Assembly: GCA_022841545.1 (NCBI GenBank)
Contig: JALHRF010000019.1
Span: forward strand, 1 to 42,635
DNA: 42,635 nucleotides
Reading direction: 5' to 3'
Origin: Bauldia sp.
GTDB lineage: Bacteria > Pseudomonadota > Alphaproteobacteria > Rhizobiales > Kaistiaceae
Below the pieces are notes generated by a model that searched no databases, was not told the DNA's origin, and saw only the letters and a program-made list of their open reading frames with translations. Both the position numbers and the translations under genes were made by a program. Below are positions 1-8,407 of the stretch, piece after piece. Positions within the stretch are counted from its first letter, which is position 1. Each line of letters opens with the position of its first letter.

Positions 1-594
1 GTCCTTGGCGTCGAACTCGATGTCGAGCCAGGAGCCGCGGTACGGAATGATGCGCGCGGCGAACAGGAGCTTGCCGCTCGAGTGCGACTTGCCCTTGTCG
101 TGGTCGAAGAACACGCCGGGCGAACGGTGCATCTGGGAGACGATGACGCGCTCGGTGCCGTTGACGATGAAGGTGCCGTTATTGGTCATCAAGGGCATTT
201 CGCCCATGTAGACTTCCTGCTCCTTGATGTCCTTGACGGACTTCGCGTTCGTGTCCGGGTCGATATCGAACACGATCAGGCGGAGCGTCACCTTGAGCGG
301 CGCCGAATAGGTCATGCCGCGCTGACGGCACTCGTCAACGTCGTACTTGGGCGGATCGAAATCGTAGCGAACGAACTCGAGAAGCGCCGTATTCGAAAAA
401 TCGGAGATCGGGAAGACGGACTTGAACACCGCCTGCAGGCCTTCGTCCGGGCGGCCGCCCTCGGGCTCCTCCACCAGCAGGAACTGGTCGTAGGACGCCT
501 TCTGAACCTCGATGAGGTTCGGCATCTCCGCCACTTCCCTGATGGAGCCGAAAAATCTGCGGACCCGCCTGCGACCGGTGAATGTCTGCGTCAT
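1..594 (-). CDS. rpoB: RNA polymerase beta subunit, N-terminal part (truncated by window edge)
   Basis: The first 198 codons of the beta subunit of RNA polymerase are present; the gene runs off the left edge. The start [16 protein letters not shown] matches the usual alphaproteobacterial RpoB N-terminus. Further recognisable RpoB text follows: a [10 protein letters not shown] segment near residue 40, [18 protein letters not shown] around 150, and [13 protein letters not shown] just after it, which belongs to the beta1/protrusion part of the enzyme. The ATG at 594 has a GAGGAG ribosome-binding site about seven bases upstream. The gene follows rplL after 168 bases that contain a strong hairpin but no obvious terminator, so it is probably read from the rplJ promoter as well. 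The frame was read by hand because no stop codon lies inside the window. Confidence 0.97.
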   Translation of the reverse strand, partial: MTQTFTGRRRVRRFFGSIREVAEMPNLIEVQKASYDQFLLVEEPEGGRPDEGLQAVFKSVFPISDFSNTALLEFVRYDFDPPKYDVDECRQRGMTYSAPLKVTLRLIVFDIDPDTNAKSVKDIKEQEVYMGEMPLMTNNGTFIVNGTERVIVSQMHRSPGVFFDHDKGKSHSSGKLLFAARIIPYRGSWLDIEFDAKD

Positions 595-620
595 GTCCAC
601 TCCTCGTTCGATCTGAACTG

Positions 621-656
621 CTGTCCGGAAGGTCGGCCCGGCGGCCCTCTGGACAG
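621..656 (-). other. GC-rich hairpin in the rplL-rpoB intergenic region
   Basis: On the minus strand CTGTCC and GGACAG form the outer stem. Inside are GAGG/CCTT (one G-U pair) and GCC/GGC around a small loop. No T-tract follows, so it does not look like a full Rho-independent terminator. In E. coli the rplL-rpoB gap carries an attenuator and an RNase III site; a similar role in setting the ratio of L7/L12 to beta is an inference from position only. Confidence 0.45.
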
Positions 657-762
657 CACTTCGTTTCCATTTTCATCCGGAGGGGACGCCGGTTTCCGGC
701 GCCCTCCCCGTCTTCTCTCGTCCCGATGGCCTTCGGCCCCGAAACGCCGAACAGGCTGCAGC

Positions 763-1134
763 CTACTTCAGGTCGACTTTGGCGCCGGCGCTCTCGAGCT
801 GGGCCTTGATCTTGGCGCCCTCGTCCTTGGACACGCCTTCCTTGACCGCCTTCGGGGCCGCCTCGACGAGATCCTTCGCCTCTTTCAGGCCAAGGCTGGT
901 GATCGCCCGGACTTCCTTGATGACGTTGATCTTGTTGGGGCCGATTTCAGTGAGGATGACGTTGAACTCGGTCTGCTCCTCAACCGGGGCGGCAGCAGCG
1001 CCAGCGGCGGCCATCATGGCCACCGGAGCGGCGGCCGAGACGCCCCACTTCTCCTCGAGCATCTTGGAAAGCTCGGCCGCCTCGAGGACGGTGAGCTTCG
1101 AGAGGTCATCCACAATCTTAGAAAGATCAGCCAT
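763..1134 (-). CDS. rplL: 50S ribosomal protein L7/L12
   Basis: This 123-residue protein is the stalk protein of the large ribosomal subunit. It binds L10 as dimers and recruits translational GTPases. Residues 1-30 ([20 protein letters not shown] and onward) are the dimerisation domain. Residues about 36-52 are an alanine-rich flexible hinge, and residues 53-123 are the compact C-terminal factor-binding domain with the typical [18 protein letters not shown] and [10 protein letters not shown] segments. Length and sequence fit the family fully. The ATG has an AAGGAAACAAGG purine stretch upstream. The gene lies 51 bases after rplJ, and the pair forms the L10-L12 operon that continues into rpoB. 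Confidence 0.98.
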   Translation of the reverse strand: MADLSKIVDDLSKLTVLEAAELSKMLEEKWGVSAAAPVAMMAAAGAAAAPVEEQTEFNVILTEIGPNKINVIKEVRAITSLGLKEAKDLVEAAPKAVKEGVSKDEGAKIKAQLESAGAKVDLK

Positions 1135-1185
1135 TACCTTGTTTCCTTTACCGATTCGAACCGTTGGATATCTGTTGAACCTGTG

Positions 1186-1701
1186 TTATGCCGCGCTCTT
1201 CTCGGCGTAGGCCGAAAGAACCCTTGCAAGCTGCGACGCCGGAGCGTTGAGCACCCGCGCGACCTTGGTGGCCGGCGAGGCGATCAATCCGACGAGCTTG
1301 CCGCGCAGCTCGTCGAGCGACGGCAGCGTGGCGAGCGCCTTGACGCCATCGGCGTCGAGCGCGGTCGGGCCCATCGCCCCGCCTCGGATCACGAGCTTGT
1401 CGTTGATCTTGGCGAAATCGACGGCCACCTTTGCCGCAGCCACGGGGTCCTTCGAGAAGGCAACCACCGTCGGACCTTCGAAAAGGTCCGAGATTGACTC
1501 GGCGTCCGTGCCCTTCAAGGCGAGCTTGACGAGGCGGTTCTTTGCCACCCTCACTCCGCCGCCGGCCTCCCGCATCTTGACCCGAAGGGCCGTCATTTGG
1601 GCGACCGTCAAACCGGAGTAGTGGGCGACGACGATCACGCCGGTGTCCTGGAACACCGTCGCGAGCGTATCTACGAGCTGGCTTTTTTCCGCTCTATCCA
1701 C
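1186..1701 (-). CDS. rplJ: 50S ribosomal protein L10
   Basis: L10 anchors the L7/L12 dimers to 23S rRNA at the base of the stalk, and in bacteria it represses its own mRNA. The start is a GTG at 1701, giving 171 residues beginning [17 protein letters not shown]. This is the normal family length and start, and GGAGAGAG lies just upstream. A longer open frame to 1776 exists but would add 25 residues unlike L10. The helix that binds L12 is at the C-terminus ([20 protein letters not shown] then [11 protein letters not shown]). A long structured leader precedes the gene, as expected for autogenous control. Confidence 0.97.
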   Translation of the reverse strand: MDRAEKSQLVDTLATVFQDTGVIVVAHYSGLTVAQMTALRVKMREAGGGVRVAKNRLVKLALKGTDAESISDLFEGPTVVAFSKDPVAAAKVAVDFAKINDKLVIRGGAMGPTALDADGVKALATLPSLDELRGKLVGLIASPATKVARVLNAPASQLARVLSAYAEKSAA

Positions 1702-2088
1702 ACTCTCTCTCCACTTGGCGACCATCGGTAGGATGGGACCGCCGGTTGCACCTGCCATGGCGGCCGAGACCGTCATGGCGACTCCGACCTGTCCCCCTTA
1801 CGACGCGTTGCCGCGCCGGATGGGCCGCGTAGAGGTTCGAACCGGAAACTCCGGCTACCTCCCGTCTATTGCTGGCGACTTCCATTAAGCCGGCTACTCC
1901 GGCGCCCGCAGTCTCGGACAGGACTTCCGATCCGGCTTTCGCCGAACCGGTTCGCGTACGCTCGATTACAACGCTGGATATGTCTTGCCCTCTCTTAGAA
2001 GTTTCCCGAAGGAGGCCTAAGAGGAGTGTCATGTCACCGTGATTTCGAGAGACGCATAAAGGCGCACCGCACAAGGGCCGGCGCGCCC
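1702..2088 (-). promoter_or_regulatory. Long 5' leader of rplJ (candidate L10 autoregulatory leader)
   Basis: About 390 bases separate the predicted transcription start from the rplJ GTG, with no convincing coding frame. Two clear hairpins can be read on the minus strand. One at 1992-2023 has a CTCTTAG/CTAAGAG stem. One at 1832-1861 has GAGGT/ACCTC enclosing CCGGA/TCCGG with a three-base loop. A leader that binds the L10(L12)4 complex is established upstream of rplJ in many bacteria. Assignment to that family here rests on position and structure, not on a covariance-model match. Confidence 0.6.
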
Positions 2089-2095
2089 ATTGCGG

Positions 2096-2124
2096 TATTT
2101 AAACACTTCGCGTCGACTTGCCAA
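2096..2124 (-). promoter_or_regulatory. Promoter of the rplJL-rpoBC operon
   Basis: On the minus strand TTGGCA (2119-2124) is followed after exactly 17 bases by TAAATA (2096-2101), within the run GTTTAAATACC. The -35 matches the sigma-70 consensus at five of six positions; the -10 is weaker. The site lies between rplA and the rplJ leader, where a separate promoter for the L10 operon is expected. Confidence 0.55.
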
Positions 2125-2223
2125 GCCCTAATCTTGGAAAAAGCGTCCCGCATCAATTTTGATGCCATGTCGCCGCTTGCGAACCCGCCCGGACTCGCCG
2201 AGCGGGCCGGTTGTGCCTCGGAG

Positions 2224-2922
2224 CTAGGAAGCCCCGAGTGTCGCCGGGTCGACCTTCACGCCGGGCCCCATCGTGGAGGAGACCGCGATGCGCCGGAGAT
2301 AGGTTCCCTTCGCGCCAGCCGGCCTCGCCTTTTGCACGGCATCGGCAAACGCCTTGATGTTCTCGACCAATTGCTGCTCGCCGAAGCTCGCCTTGCCGAT
2401 CCCCGCCTGGACGATGCCTGCCTTCTCGACGCGGAACTCGACCGCGCCGCCCTTGGCGTCCCGGACTGCGCCCGCGACGTCCTGCGTCACGGTGCCGACC
2501 TTCGGGTTTGGCATCAGGCCGCGGGGACCGAGCACCTTGCCCAGCCGACCGACCAGAGGCATCATGTCCGGGGTCGCGATGCAGCGGTCGAAATCGATCT
2601 TGCCACCCTGGACCTGCTCGACGAGATCCTCCGCGCCGACCACATCGGCACCTGCTTTCCGGGCCTCGTCGGCCTTGGCGCCACGCGCGAATACGCCAAC
2701 CCGCACCGTCCGGCCGGAGCCATTGGGGAGTTGGCAAACGCCACGAACCATTTGGTCGGCATGACGGGGATCGACACCCAGGTTCAATGCCACCTCGACG
2801 GTTTCGTCGAACTTGGCCTTGGCGCGGGACTTCACCAGCTTCACCGCCTCGTCGAGGGAGTAGAGCTTCAGAGGCTCGATGCCCTCGCGGGAGGTTTTCG
2901 TTCTTTTTCCGACGTGTGCCAT
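2224..2922 (-). CDS. rplA: 50S ribosomal protein L1
   Basis: This 232-residue protein forms the L1 stalk of the large subunit, which helps release deacylated tRNA, and it commonly represses the rplKA mRNA. It starts [20 protein letters not shown] and shows the family text [20 protein letters not shown], the [20 protein letters not shown] segment, and [20 protein letters not shown], the classic L1 signature, in the middle of the protein. Its ATG lies four bases after the rplK stop codon, so the two are translationally linked. Length and sequence are typical. Confidence 0.98.
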   Translation of the reverse strand: MAHVGKRTKTSREGIEPLKLYSLDEAVKLVKSRAKAKFDETVEVALNLGVDPRHADQMVRGVCQLPNGSGRTVRVGVFARGAKADEARKAGADVVGAEDLVEQVQGGKIDFDRCIATPDMMPLVGRLGKVLGPRGLMPNPKVGTVTQDVAGAVRDAKGGAVEFRVEKAGIVQAGIGKASFGEQQLVENIKAFADAVQKARPAGAKGTYLRRIAVSSTMGPGVKVDPATLGAS

Positions 2923-2926
2923 GGGA

Positions 2927-3355
2927 TTAATCCACCACCTCGAGGCCCATCGAACGGGCCGAACCCTCGACCATCCTCATCGCGCCGTCGACATCGACGG
3001 CATTGAGGTCCTTCAGCTTCTTCTCAGCAATGTCGCGCACCTGGTCGCGCGTCACGCTGCCGACAGACCCGCGGCCGGGAGTCTTGGACCCGGACTTGAG
3101 GTTTGCCGCCTTCTTGAGGAAGAAGCTCACCGGCGGCGTCTTCATCTGGAAGGTGAAGGACTTGTCCTGGTAGTAGGTGATCACCACCGGGACCGGCGAG
3201 CCCTTCTCCATTTCCTGCGACTGCGCGTTGAACGCCTTGCAGAACTCCATGATGTTGATGCCGCGCTGGCCAAGCGCGGGACCGATCGGCGGCGACGGGG
3301 TCGCGGACCCAGCCGGCACCTGCAGTTTCAGAAAACCTACGATCTTCTTTGCCAT
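2927..3355 (-). CDS. rplK: 50S ribosomal protein L11
   Basis: L11 (142 residues) binds the GTPase centre of 23S rRNA together with L10. The start chosen, [16 protein letters not shown], is the universal L11 start; an upstream in-frame codon at 3373 would add six residues. The proline-rich [20 protein letters not shown] segment (residues about 18-37) and the C-terminal domain with [20 protein letters not shown] identify the family. The gene sits between nusG and rplA in the normal nusG-rplK-rplA order, 205 bases after nusG. Confidence 0.98.
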   Translation of the reverse strand: MAKKIVGFLKLQVPAGSATPSPPIGPALGQRGINIMEFCKAFNAQSQEMEKGSPVPVVITYYQDKSFTFQMKTPPVSFFLKKAANLKSGSKTPGRGSVGSVTRDQVRDIAEKKLKDLNAVDVDGAMRMVEGSARSMGLEVVD

Positions 3356-3457
3356 ACGTCTGTTCCCAGTCACATGAGCCGGCGATTCCGGCGGGAATGG
3401 CGTGGTCCGGTTCCGGCGGCTGGCAACCGCCCTCGCCTCCCACGTCCGACTAAACGG

Positions 3458-3475
3458 TCAGGTCTCTCGACCTGA
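3458..3475 (-). other. Perfect 7-bp hairpin with GAGA tetraloop in the nusG-rplK gap
   Basis: The minus-strand sequence TCAGGTCGAGAGACCTGA folds into seven uninterrupted pairs closed by a GNRA-type loop. It lies in the untranslated stretch ahead of rplK. A role as an L1-binding or processing structure is possible but unproven. Confidence 0.4.
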
Positions 3476-3489
3476 ATTCAGCAGTTCTC

Positions 3490-3516
3490 CGCCATTTCGC
3501 GGCTTCGCGAATGGCG
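3490..3516 (-). other. Stem-loop just downstream of nusG
   Basis: On the minus strand CGCCATT-CGCG-AAGC-CGCG-(A)AATGGCG forms an eleven-pair stem with one bulged A. No T-run follows, so it looks more like an RNA stabiliser or processing site than a terminator. Transcription probably continues from nusG into rplK. Confidence 0.4.
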
Positions 3517-3560
3517 CACTTCAGTAGATGCCAGGCACCCGTTGAACTCGCTCGGAGCCG

Positions 3561-4091
3561 TTAGAGCTTTTCGACCTGGGCGTATTCGAGTTCCACCGGG
3601 GTGGCCCGGCCAAAGATCGACACGGCGACCTTGAGACGAGCCCGGACCTCGTCGACCTCTTCGATCTGCCCGGAAAACGAGGCGAACGGACCGTCCGAGA
3701 CGCGCACCTGCTCGCCGACCTCAAAGCTGACCGACGGCTTGGGCCGTTCGACACCCTCCTGTACCTGCTGGAGGATACGTCGCGCTTCGGCGTCGGAGAT
3801 CGGGATCGGTTTCTTGTCGGCGCCGAGAAATCCGGTGACCTTGGGCGTGTTCTTGATGAGGTGATAGGCCTCGTCCGACATCGCCATCTTAACCAGCACG
3901 TAGCCCGGAAAGAACTTGCGATCGGCGTCGACCTTCCGCCCGCGCCGAATCTCGACCACCTTTTCGGTCGGCACGAGAATTTCCTCGAAGGCGTCACCCA
4001 GTCCTGCGGCGATGGCCTTCTCGCGAATGGAATCGGCGACCTTGCGCTCGAAATTCGAGTAGGCGTGGACGATGTACCACTTCTTTTCCAT
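3561..4091 (-). CDS. nusG: Transcription termination/antitermination factor NusG
   Basis: NusG binds RNA polymerase, suppresses pausing, and couples transcription to Rho or to the ribosome. The protein has the NGN domain at the N-terminus (KKWYIVHAYSNFERKVADSI; FFPGYVLVKM near residue 80) and a C-terminal KOW domain (FEVGEQVRVSDGPFASFSG). Starting at 4091 gives 176 residues, the common alphaproteobacterial length, and AAGG lies five bases upstream. An alternative ATG at 4142 directly abuts the secE stop (TAGATG). It would add 17 residues (MQALAIAEARPKTDKAQ) by coupled translation, and this cannot be excluded. The gene follows secE and precedes rplK. Confidence 0.96.
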   Translation of the reverse strand: MEKKWYIVHAYSNFERKVADSIREKAIAAGLGDAFEEILVPTEKVVEIRRGRKVDADRKFFPGYVLVKMAMSDEAYHLIKNTPKVTGFLGADKKPIPISDAEARRILQQVQEGVERPKPSVSFEVGEQVRVSDGPFASFSGQIEEVDEVRARLKVAVSIFGRATPVELEYAQVEKL

Positions 4092-4142
4092 CTGGGCCTT
4101 GTCCGTCTTGGGCCGGGCCTCCGCGATTGCGAGTGCCTGCAT

Positions 4143-4346
4143 CTATGAGCTGCCGACGCCGACCAGGAAGGACACGCCATAACTGATCGCCAGATCGGCG
4201 AGCAGGAAGAATATGCTCGCAAGGGCCGCCATCACGAGCACCATCACCGTCGAGATCATGGTCTCACGCCGGCTCGGCCAGACCACCTTGGCGGTCTCGG
4301 CGCGCACCTGCTGGAGGAAGGCGAAGGGGTTGGTTCTTTCGGCCAT
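4143..4346 (-). CDS. secE: Preprotein translocase subunit SecE
   Basis: SecE (67 residues) clamps the SecY channel in the inner membrane. It is the short, single-spanning form: an amphipathic region with the conserved VRAETAKVVWPSRRETM stretch (residues about 14-30), then one membrane segment (STVMVLVMAALASIFFLLAD). Length, position before nusG and the KVVWPSR motif are typical. A promoter candidate lies 57-85 bases upstream of its ATG. Confidence 0.97.
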   Translation of the reverse strand: MAERTNPFAFLQQVRAETAKVVWPSRRETMISTVMVLVMAALASIFFLLADLAISYGVSFLVGVGSS

Positions 4347-4402
4347 CGGGGATCTCGCAAGCGATCGCGCGAAAACGTCGCGCGCGCCCTGTTCGGGCCG
4401 GT

Positions 4403-4431
4403 TACATAAGGCTTGGACGCGGGATACTCAA
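4403..4431 (-). promoter_or_regulatory. Candidate promoter for secE-nusG-rplKA
   Basis: On the minus strand TTGAGT (4426-4431) and TATGTA (4403-4408) are separated by exactly 17 bases. The expected start near 4396 would give a leader of about 50 bases before the secE ATG. Both boxes are imperfect, so confidence is moderate. Confidence 0.4.
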
Positions 4432-4468
4432 GCCAAACTTTGCCGAGCGGCAGTTGGGGGCGGTCATT

Positions 4469-5134
4469 TCACGCCGTCCGGGCCCGGGACGCCGCCGCCT
4501 CAATCCCTTCGACCGAGACAGACGGCACGCCGAGGGTCGCGAGCAGCCGGCGCGTTTCGGCGACTGATCCGTCGATGTCGATCCCACGGCAAGCGTCCTC
4601 CACGACCACCACTTCAAAGCCGGCCGCAAAGGCGTCCTCAGCGGAGTAGCGGACACAGAAATCGTAGGCGAGTCCGGTGAGGAAGACCCGCTTCAGCCCG
4701 CGCTCGCGAAGGTAACCGGCCAGCCCGGTCGGCGTATTGTGATCGTTCTCGAAGAGCGCCGAGTAGGAATCGATTCGAATACGATACCCTTTACGGACGA
4801 TCATCTCCGCGTGCGGAATGTCGAGGTCGCGGCGAAACTCGGCGCCGGCGGCCCCCTGGATACAGTGGTCAGGCCACAGGATCTGCGGACCATAAGGCAG
4901 TTCGATCACGTCATAGGGCTGCGCGCCAGGATGGCTGGAAGCGAAGGAGCGGTGGCCAGTCGGATGCCAGTCCTGGGTCAGGACGACATGGGAGAAGGCC
5001 CTTGCGAGCCGGTTGACGAGCGGAACGACCTCGTCGCCATTCGGCACCGCAAGCGCGCCGCCCGGACAGAAATCGTTCTGGATGTCGACCACGAGGAGAA
5101 CGTCCTCCGTCCCCGGCCTCATATGCGCCTTCAC
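4469..5134 (-). CDS. pncA: Nicotinamidase (isochorismatase-like hydrolase)
   Basis: This 221-residue enzyme should deamidate nicotinamide to nicotinate for NAD salvage. The cysteine-hydrolase triad is visible as Asp17 (LLVVDIQNDFCPGG), Lys115 (IVRKGYR) and Cys160 (GLAYDFCVRYSA). The metal site DWHPTGH supplies Asp55, His57 and His61, and WPDHCIQG near residue 88 is the usual PncA motif. The GTG at 5134 has GGGGAG seven bases upstream; the ATG at 5122 (AAGG upstream) is a close alternative. The gene lies between tRNA-Trp and secE on the same strand. That is an unusual place, and it is close to nadE, another NAD enzyme. Confidence 0.93.
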   Translation of the reverse strand: MKAHMRPGTEDVLLVVDIQNDFCPGGALAVPNGDEVVPLVNRLARAFSHVVLTQDWHPTGHRSFASSHPGAQPYDVIELPYGPQILWPDHCIQGAAGAEFRRDLDIPHAEMIVRKGYRIRIDSYSALFENDHNTPTGLAGYLRERGLKRVFLTGLAYDFCVRYSAEDAFAAGFEVVVVEDACRGIDIDGSVAETRRLLATLGVPSVSVEGIEAAASRARTA

Positions 5135-5478
5135 CGATTTGCTCCCCTTGTCCCACTATACGGTACCGTTGCGAACGAACAGACGCCGAGTCATGCGAAA
5201 CCGACGAAGCAATACTGTCGAGACAGGAAGCAGCCCTGCCTCGGCCCGACTGCCGACGGAGGACGAGATCAACACGTCCCACCTGCATCAAGGTGCGATT
5301 TCCGCGGCCTTGGACCCTATCGGCGTATCAAGATGGAGGAGGTCCGTCACCCGCTCGCTGGATCGGCTCCACCGCGCACACTGCCGGCGAGGCAGGGCCT
5401 TCAACAGGTCGACCTGGCAGAGGTCCGGTGGCTTGTCCCGTCTATCCGCCCGCAAGCGGACGTCCGCGGCCTAGCGAA
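5135..5478. other. Intergenic region between pncA and tRNA-Trp
   Basis: These 344 bases contain no reading frame that I recognise on either strand; the open frames present look like shadows with poor composition. No strong terminator follows the tRNA. Elongation factor Tu, which often neighbours tRNA-Trp and secE, is absent here. Confidence 0.6.
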
Positions 5479-5554
<76 letters not shown>

Positions 5555-5778
5555 AGCGCAACAGTCGAGGTGATGCCTCAACCAGGCTCCTCTTGCAAGT
5601 GGTCCTTGGTGTACGATCGGCGTGCCATGCGGAACTCCAACTGCTCCAGGCGCTTCACCGCACCACCGCGGCATTCTGGAAGCGCCTGCCCTGTGTCCAC
5701 CGTCGCGCAGGCGACGGCAAAAAGGGTAACCTTGGGCTTCCTCGTTTTCGCCGCGTGTCCGGTCGAATCCCGGGGCTC
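5555..5778. other. Intergenic region upstream of tRNA-Trp
   Basis: These 224 bases lie between the structured repeat and the tRNA. They should hold the tRNA promoter on the minus strand, but no unambiguous -35/-10 pair was found. A 73-codon minus-strand frame (5578-5799) starts inside the repeat and lacks a ribosome-binding site, so it is not called. Confidence 0.5.
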
Positions 5779-5947
5779 CTGGTGGAGCGAATTTGACATT
5801 TGAGTCCCAGATGGGTCTCGGGCCGTTCTTGAATGTCGAATTCCAAAGCTCCGCTAGCAACATATAGTGGCTAGTGGTCCTCGTGGCTCCAAGATTCGCT
5901 CTGAGCCTGGATGCAAAGGGTAGCGAATGCCGGAGTCGGACCACTAG
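5779..5947 (+). repeat. Structured intergenic repeat, copy A
   Basis: This element of about 169 bp is homologous to copy B at 26417-26582 (its reverse complement). It holds two hairpin modules. The first pairs TTTGACATTTGAG (5792-5804) with CTTGAATGTCGAA (5828-5840) in 13 pairs counting G-U, around CCCAGATGGG. The second pairs GTGGTCC (5874-5880) with GGACCAC (5938-5944) and, inside it, ATTCGCT (5894-5900) with AGCGAAT (5922-5928). The right end CCACTAG supplies the TAG stop of nadE. No coding capacity is evident. Confidence 0.85.
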
Positions 5948-7617
5948 CCTCGGTCGCGGAACTTGTTGACGATCGGGTATCGCCTGTCTCTTCCGAAGTT
6001 CTTGCGGGTGATCTTCACGCCGGGCGCCGCCTGCCGGCGCTTGTACTCGGCGATGAAGAGCAGTCGTTCGACCTTCCGCACAGTTTCGATGTCGTGGCCG
6101 CGGAGCGCGATGTCGGCGACCCGCATCTCCTCCTCGACCAGGCACTCGAGGATGTCATCCAGCACCTCGTAGGGCGGGAGCGAATCCTGATCGGTTTGAT
6201 TCTCGCGAAGCTCGGCCGACGGGGCTCGGGCAATGATGTTCTCGGGGATGACCACGCCACCCGGGCCGAGCACTCCCTCCGGCTTGTGGGCATTCCGCCA
6301 GTGCGCGAGCTCGTAAAGCTCGGTCTTGTAGAGGTCCTTCACCGGGTTGAAGCCGCCGTTCATGTCGCCGTAGAGCGTCGCGTAGCCGACCGACATCTCC
6401 GATTTGTTGCCGGTCGTGAGCACCATCGGGCCGAACTTGTTGGAGATCGCCATGAGGATGGTGCCGCGCGTGCGGCTCTGGAGATTCTCTTCGGTGATGT
6501 CCGGCGCCCGACCTTCGAACACCGGCTTAAGCGCCGCCTCGAAGGCTTCTACTGGCGCGTAAATCGGCACGATATCGTAACGCATGCCGAGGGTCGCGGC
6601 GAGGGCCGCGGCATCGGTCAAGCTCTCCTCCGCGGTGTACCGGTAAGGCAGCATGACGCAGTGGACTCGGTCCTTGCCGAGGGCGTCGACCGCCATCGTC
6701 GCCACCACGGCTGAGTCGATGCCGCCGGAAAGACCGAGCACGACGCCTGGGAAGCCGGTCTTGTTGACGTAGTCGCGAAGCCCGAGAACGCAGGCCCGCC
6801 AGTTCGCCTCCTCCAGCCCGGGCAGAGCGGCAAAACGGCCGTCGATACAGCGCCACCCGAGACGAGCGTCCTTCTTCCAGGTGACGGTCGCCACCGCCTC
6901 CGCGAACTGCGGCATCTGGAACGCGAGCGTGCGATCGCCGTGGAGGCCGAAAGACCCACCGTCGAACACCAACTCGTCCTGGCCGCCGCACTGGTTGGCA
7001 TAGATCATCGGCAGGCCGGTCTCGACCACACGGGCAACCGCCACCTGCTGCCGGACCTCCGCCTTGCCCTGCCAGTAGGGCGAGCCGTTCGGCGTCACGA
7101 GGAACTCGGCGCCGGTCTCGAGCAGGCATTCGCAGACCTGCTCGAACCAGATGTCCTCGCAGATCGGCAGGCCGAGGCGGAGGCCACGGAAGCCGACCGG
7201 TCCCGGCAGCGGCCCCACCTCGAACACGCGAAGTTCGTCGAAGACGCCGTAGTTCGGAAGCTCCACCTTGTAGCGGAGTGCCTGAACGCTGCCGTCGTCG
7301 AGGAGCGCGACGGCGTTGTAGACCTTGCCGTCCTCGGGCCAGGGGGTGCCGACGACCACACCCGGGCCCCCATCGGCCGTGTCTTTGGCCAAAGACAAGA
7401 CGGCGGCGCGGCACGCGTCCTGGAAGGCGGGCTTGAGGACCAGATCCTCCGGCGGGTAGCCGGCGATGAACAACTCGGACAGGATGAGAAGATCGGCCCG
7501 ATCGGCCGCGGCCTGCGCCCGCGCGGCGCGCGCCTTCCTCAGGTTGCCCTCGATGTCGCCGACGATCGAATCGAGCTGGGCGACGGAGAAGCGGATGCTG
7601 TCGGTGATCTGGGCCAT
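5944..7617 (-). CDS. nadE: Glutamine-dependent NAD+ synthetase
   Basis: The enzyme makes NAD+ from nicotinate adenine dinucleotide, ATP and glutamine, the last step of NAD synthesis. Residues 1-260 are a nitrilase-type glutaminase with Glu48 (LLILSELFIAGYPPED), Lys117 (RYKVELPNYGVFDE) and Cys153 (GLPICEDIWF). The C-terminal synthetase domain has the ATP loop LGLSGGIDSAV near residue 295 and the NKSEMSVGYATLYGDM segment. The start MAQITDSIRFSVAQL fits homologues but lacks a clear ribosome-binding site. An ATG at 7671 would add 18 residues and overlap the preceding hydrolase gene by 11 bases. The stop codon lies within structured repeat copy A. Confidence 0.95.
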   Translation of the reverse strand: MAQITDSIRFSVAQLDSIVGDIEGNLRKARAARAQAAADRADLLILSELFIAGYPPEDLVLKPAFQDACRAAVLSLAKDTADGGPGVVVGTPWPEDGKVYNAVALLDDGSVQALRYKVELPNYGVFDELRVFEVGPLPGPVGFRGLRLGLPICEDIWFEQVCECLLETGAEFLVTPNGSPYWQGKAEVRQQVAVARVVETGLPMIYANQCGGQDELVFDGGSFGLHGDRTLAFQMPQFAEAVATVTWKKDARLGWRCIDGRFAALPGLEEANWRACVLGLRDYVNKTGFPGVVLGLSGGIDSAVVATMAVDALGKDRVHCVMLPYRYTAEESLTDAAALAATLGMRYDIVPIYAPVEAFEAALKPVFEGRAPDITEENLQSRTRGTILMAISNKFGPMVLTTGNKSEMSVGYATLYGDMNGGFNPVKDLYKTELYELAHWRNAHKPEGVLGPGGVVIPENIIARAPSAELRENQTDQDSLPPYEVLDDILECLVEEEMRVADIALRGHDIETVRKVERLLFIAEYKRRQAAPGVKITRKNFGRDRRYPIVNKFRDRG

Positions 7618-7660
7618 GGCGGCGGGGTTTAGCGCGACGGGATCGAGGCGGCAATCACCG

Positions 7661-8341
7661 CTACCCGACATGCTCCCTTAGGAAAGCGGTGGTGCGATCG
7701 CGCGCGACCCGCGCGGCCTCGCCGCGCCAGGCGGCGTGGCCCTCACGGTTGAAGGCGTGTCCGGCCTCCTTGTAAGTGAAGACCGCGACCAGCGCGGGAT
7801 CGGCCGCAGCCCTGATCTTCGCCACATCGCTCATCGGGATGCCCGGATCGTCCTCGCCGAAATGGAGCATCACAGGGCAGCGCGGCTTCTCCTCGACATG
7901 GTCCGCGATGGCTCCGCCGTAGTAGCCGACCGCCGCCGCGATGCCATCCAGTCGAGCCGCACCAAGCCAGGCCAGCGTGCCGCCCAGGCAGTATCCAACG
8001 ATGCCAACCCTTCCCGAGGAGCCGAGGGCCTCGACACAGGTGGCGATGTCATTGAGCATGTGCTCAGTCGCGATTGCCTTCCGGATCGCAATCCCGCGCT
8101 CGACATCGGCCTTGTCGTATCCGAGGTCAACGCCGCGCTCCGCCCGGTCGAAGATCGCCGGCGCGACGACCCGGTAGCCCTCCTCCGCGAAGCCGTCGGC
8201 GACCCGTCGGATGTGGGCATTGACGCCGAAGATCTCCTGAACAACCACCAGCCCGCCGCGCACCACGCCCGAAGACGGAGTCTTCTCGTAAGCGGCGAAG
8301 CTGTGGCCGTCGGCAGACTTGAGAGTGATTTCCTTGCCCAT
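7661..8341 (-). CDS. Dienelactone hydrolase family protein
   Basis: A 226-residue alpha/beta hydrolase of the carboxymethylenebutenolidase family. The nucleophile is Cys118 in GYCLGG, with Asp165 (FGEDDPGIP) and His195 (EAGHAFN) completing the triad; the VVVQEIFGVNAHIRRVAD segment at residues 33-50 is also diagnostic. Such enzymes hydrolyse dienelactone in chloroaromatic breakdown, but many genomic members have unknown natural substrates. No aromatic-degradation genes lie nearby, so the substrate is open. GGAG is seven bases before the ATG. The gene ends just upstream of nadE and may share its transcript. Confidence 0.9.
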   Translation of the reverse strand: MGKEITLKSADGHSFAAYEKTPSSGVVRGGLVVVQEIFGVNAHIRRVADGFAEEGYRVVAPAIFDRAERGVDLGYDKADVERGIAIRKAIATEHMLNDIATCVEALGSSGRVGIVGYCLGGTLAWLGAARLDGIAAAVGYYGGAIADHVEEKPRCPVMLHFGEDDPGIPMSDVAKIRAAADPALVAVFTYKEAGHAFNREGHAAWRGEAARVARDRTTAFLREHVG

Positions 8342-8407
8342 GCATATTCTCCGATCCGCTGGATTGGGGGCGACCCCTACGGCTCTACCGGCGCCGCTAC
8401 GGCTGCG

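Noticed and set aside
1694-2074. A 126-codon minus-strand frame within the rplJ leader
   Set aside because: It coincides with a structured untranslated leader, runs into the start of rplJ in another frame and resembles no protein family.
5761-5778. A tRNA T-arm-like string (GGTCGAATCC) suggesting a tRNA remnant or attachment site
   Set aside because: No acceptor or anticodon arm can be built around it and no integrase is near; taken as chance.
5578-5799. A 73-codon minus-strand frame upstream of tRNA-Trp
   Set aside because: It starts inside repeat copy A, lacks a ribosome-binding site and has no recognised similarity, although its composition is not absurd.
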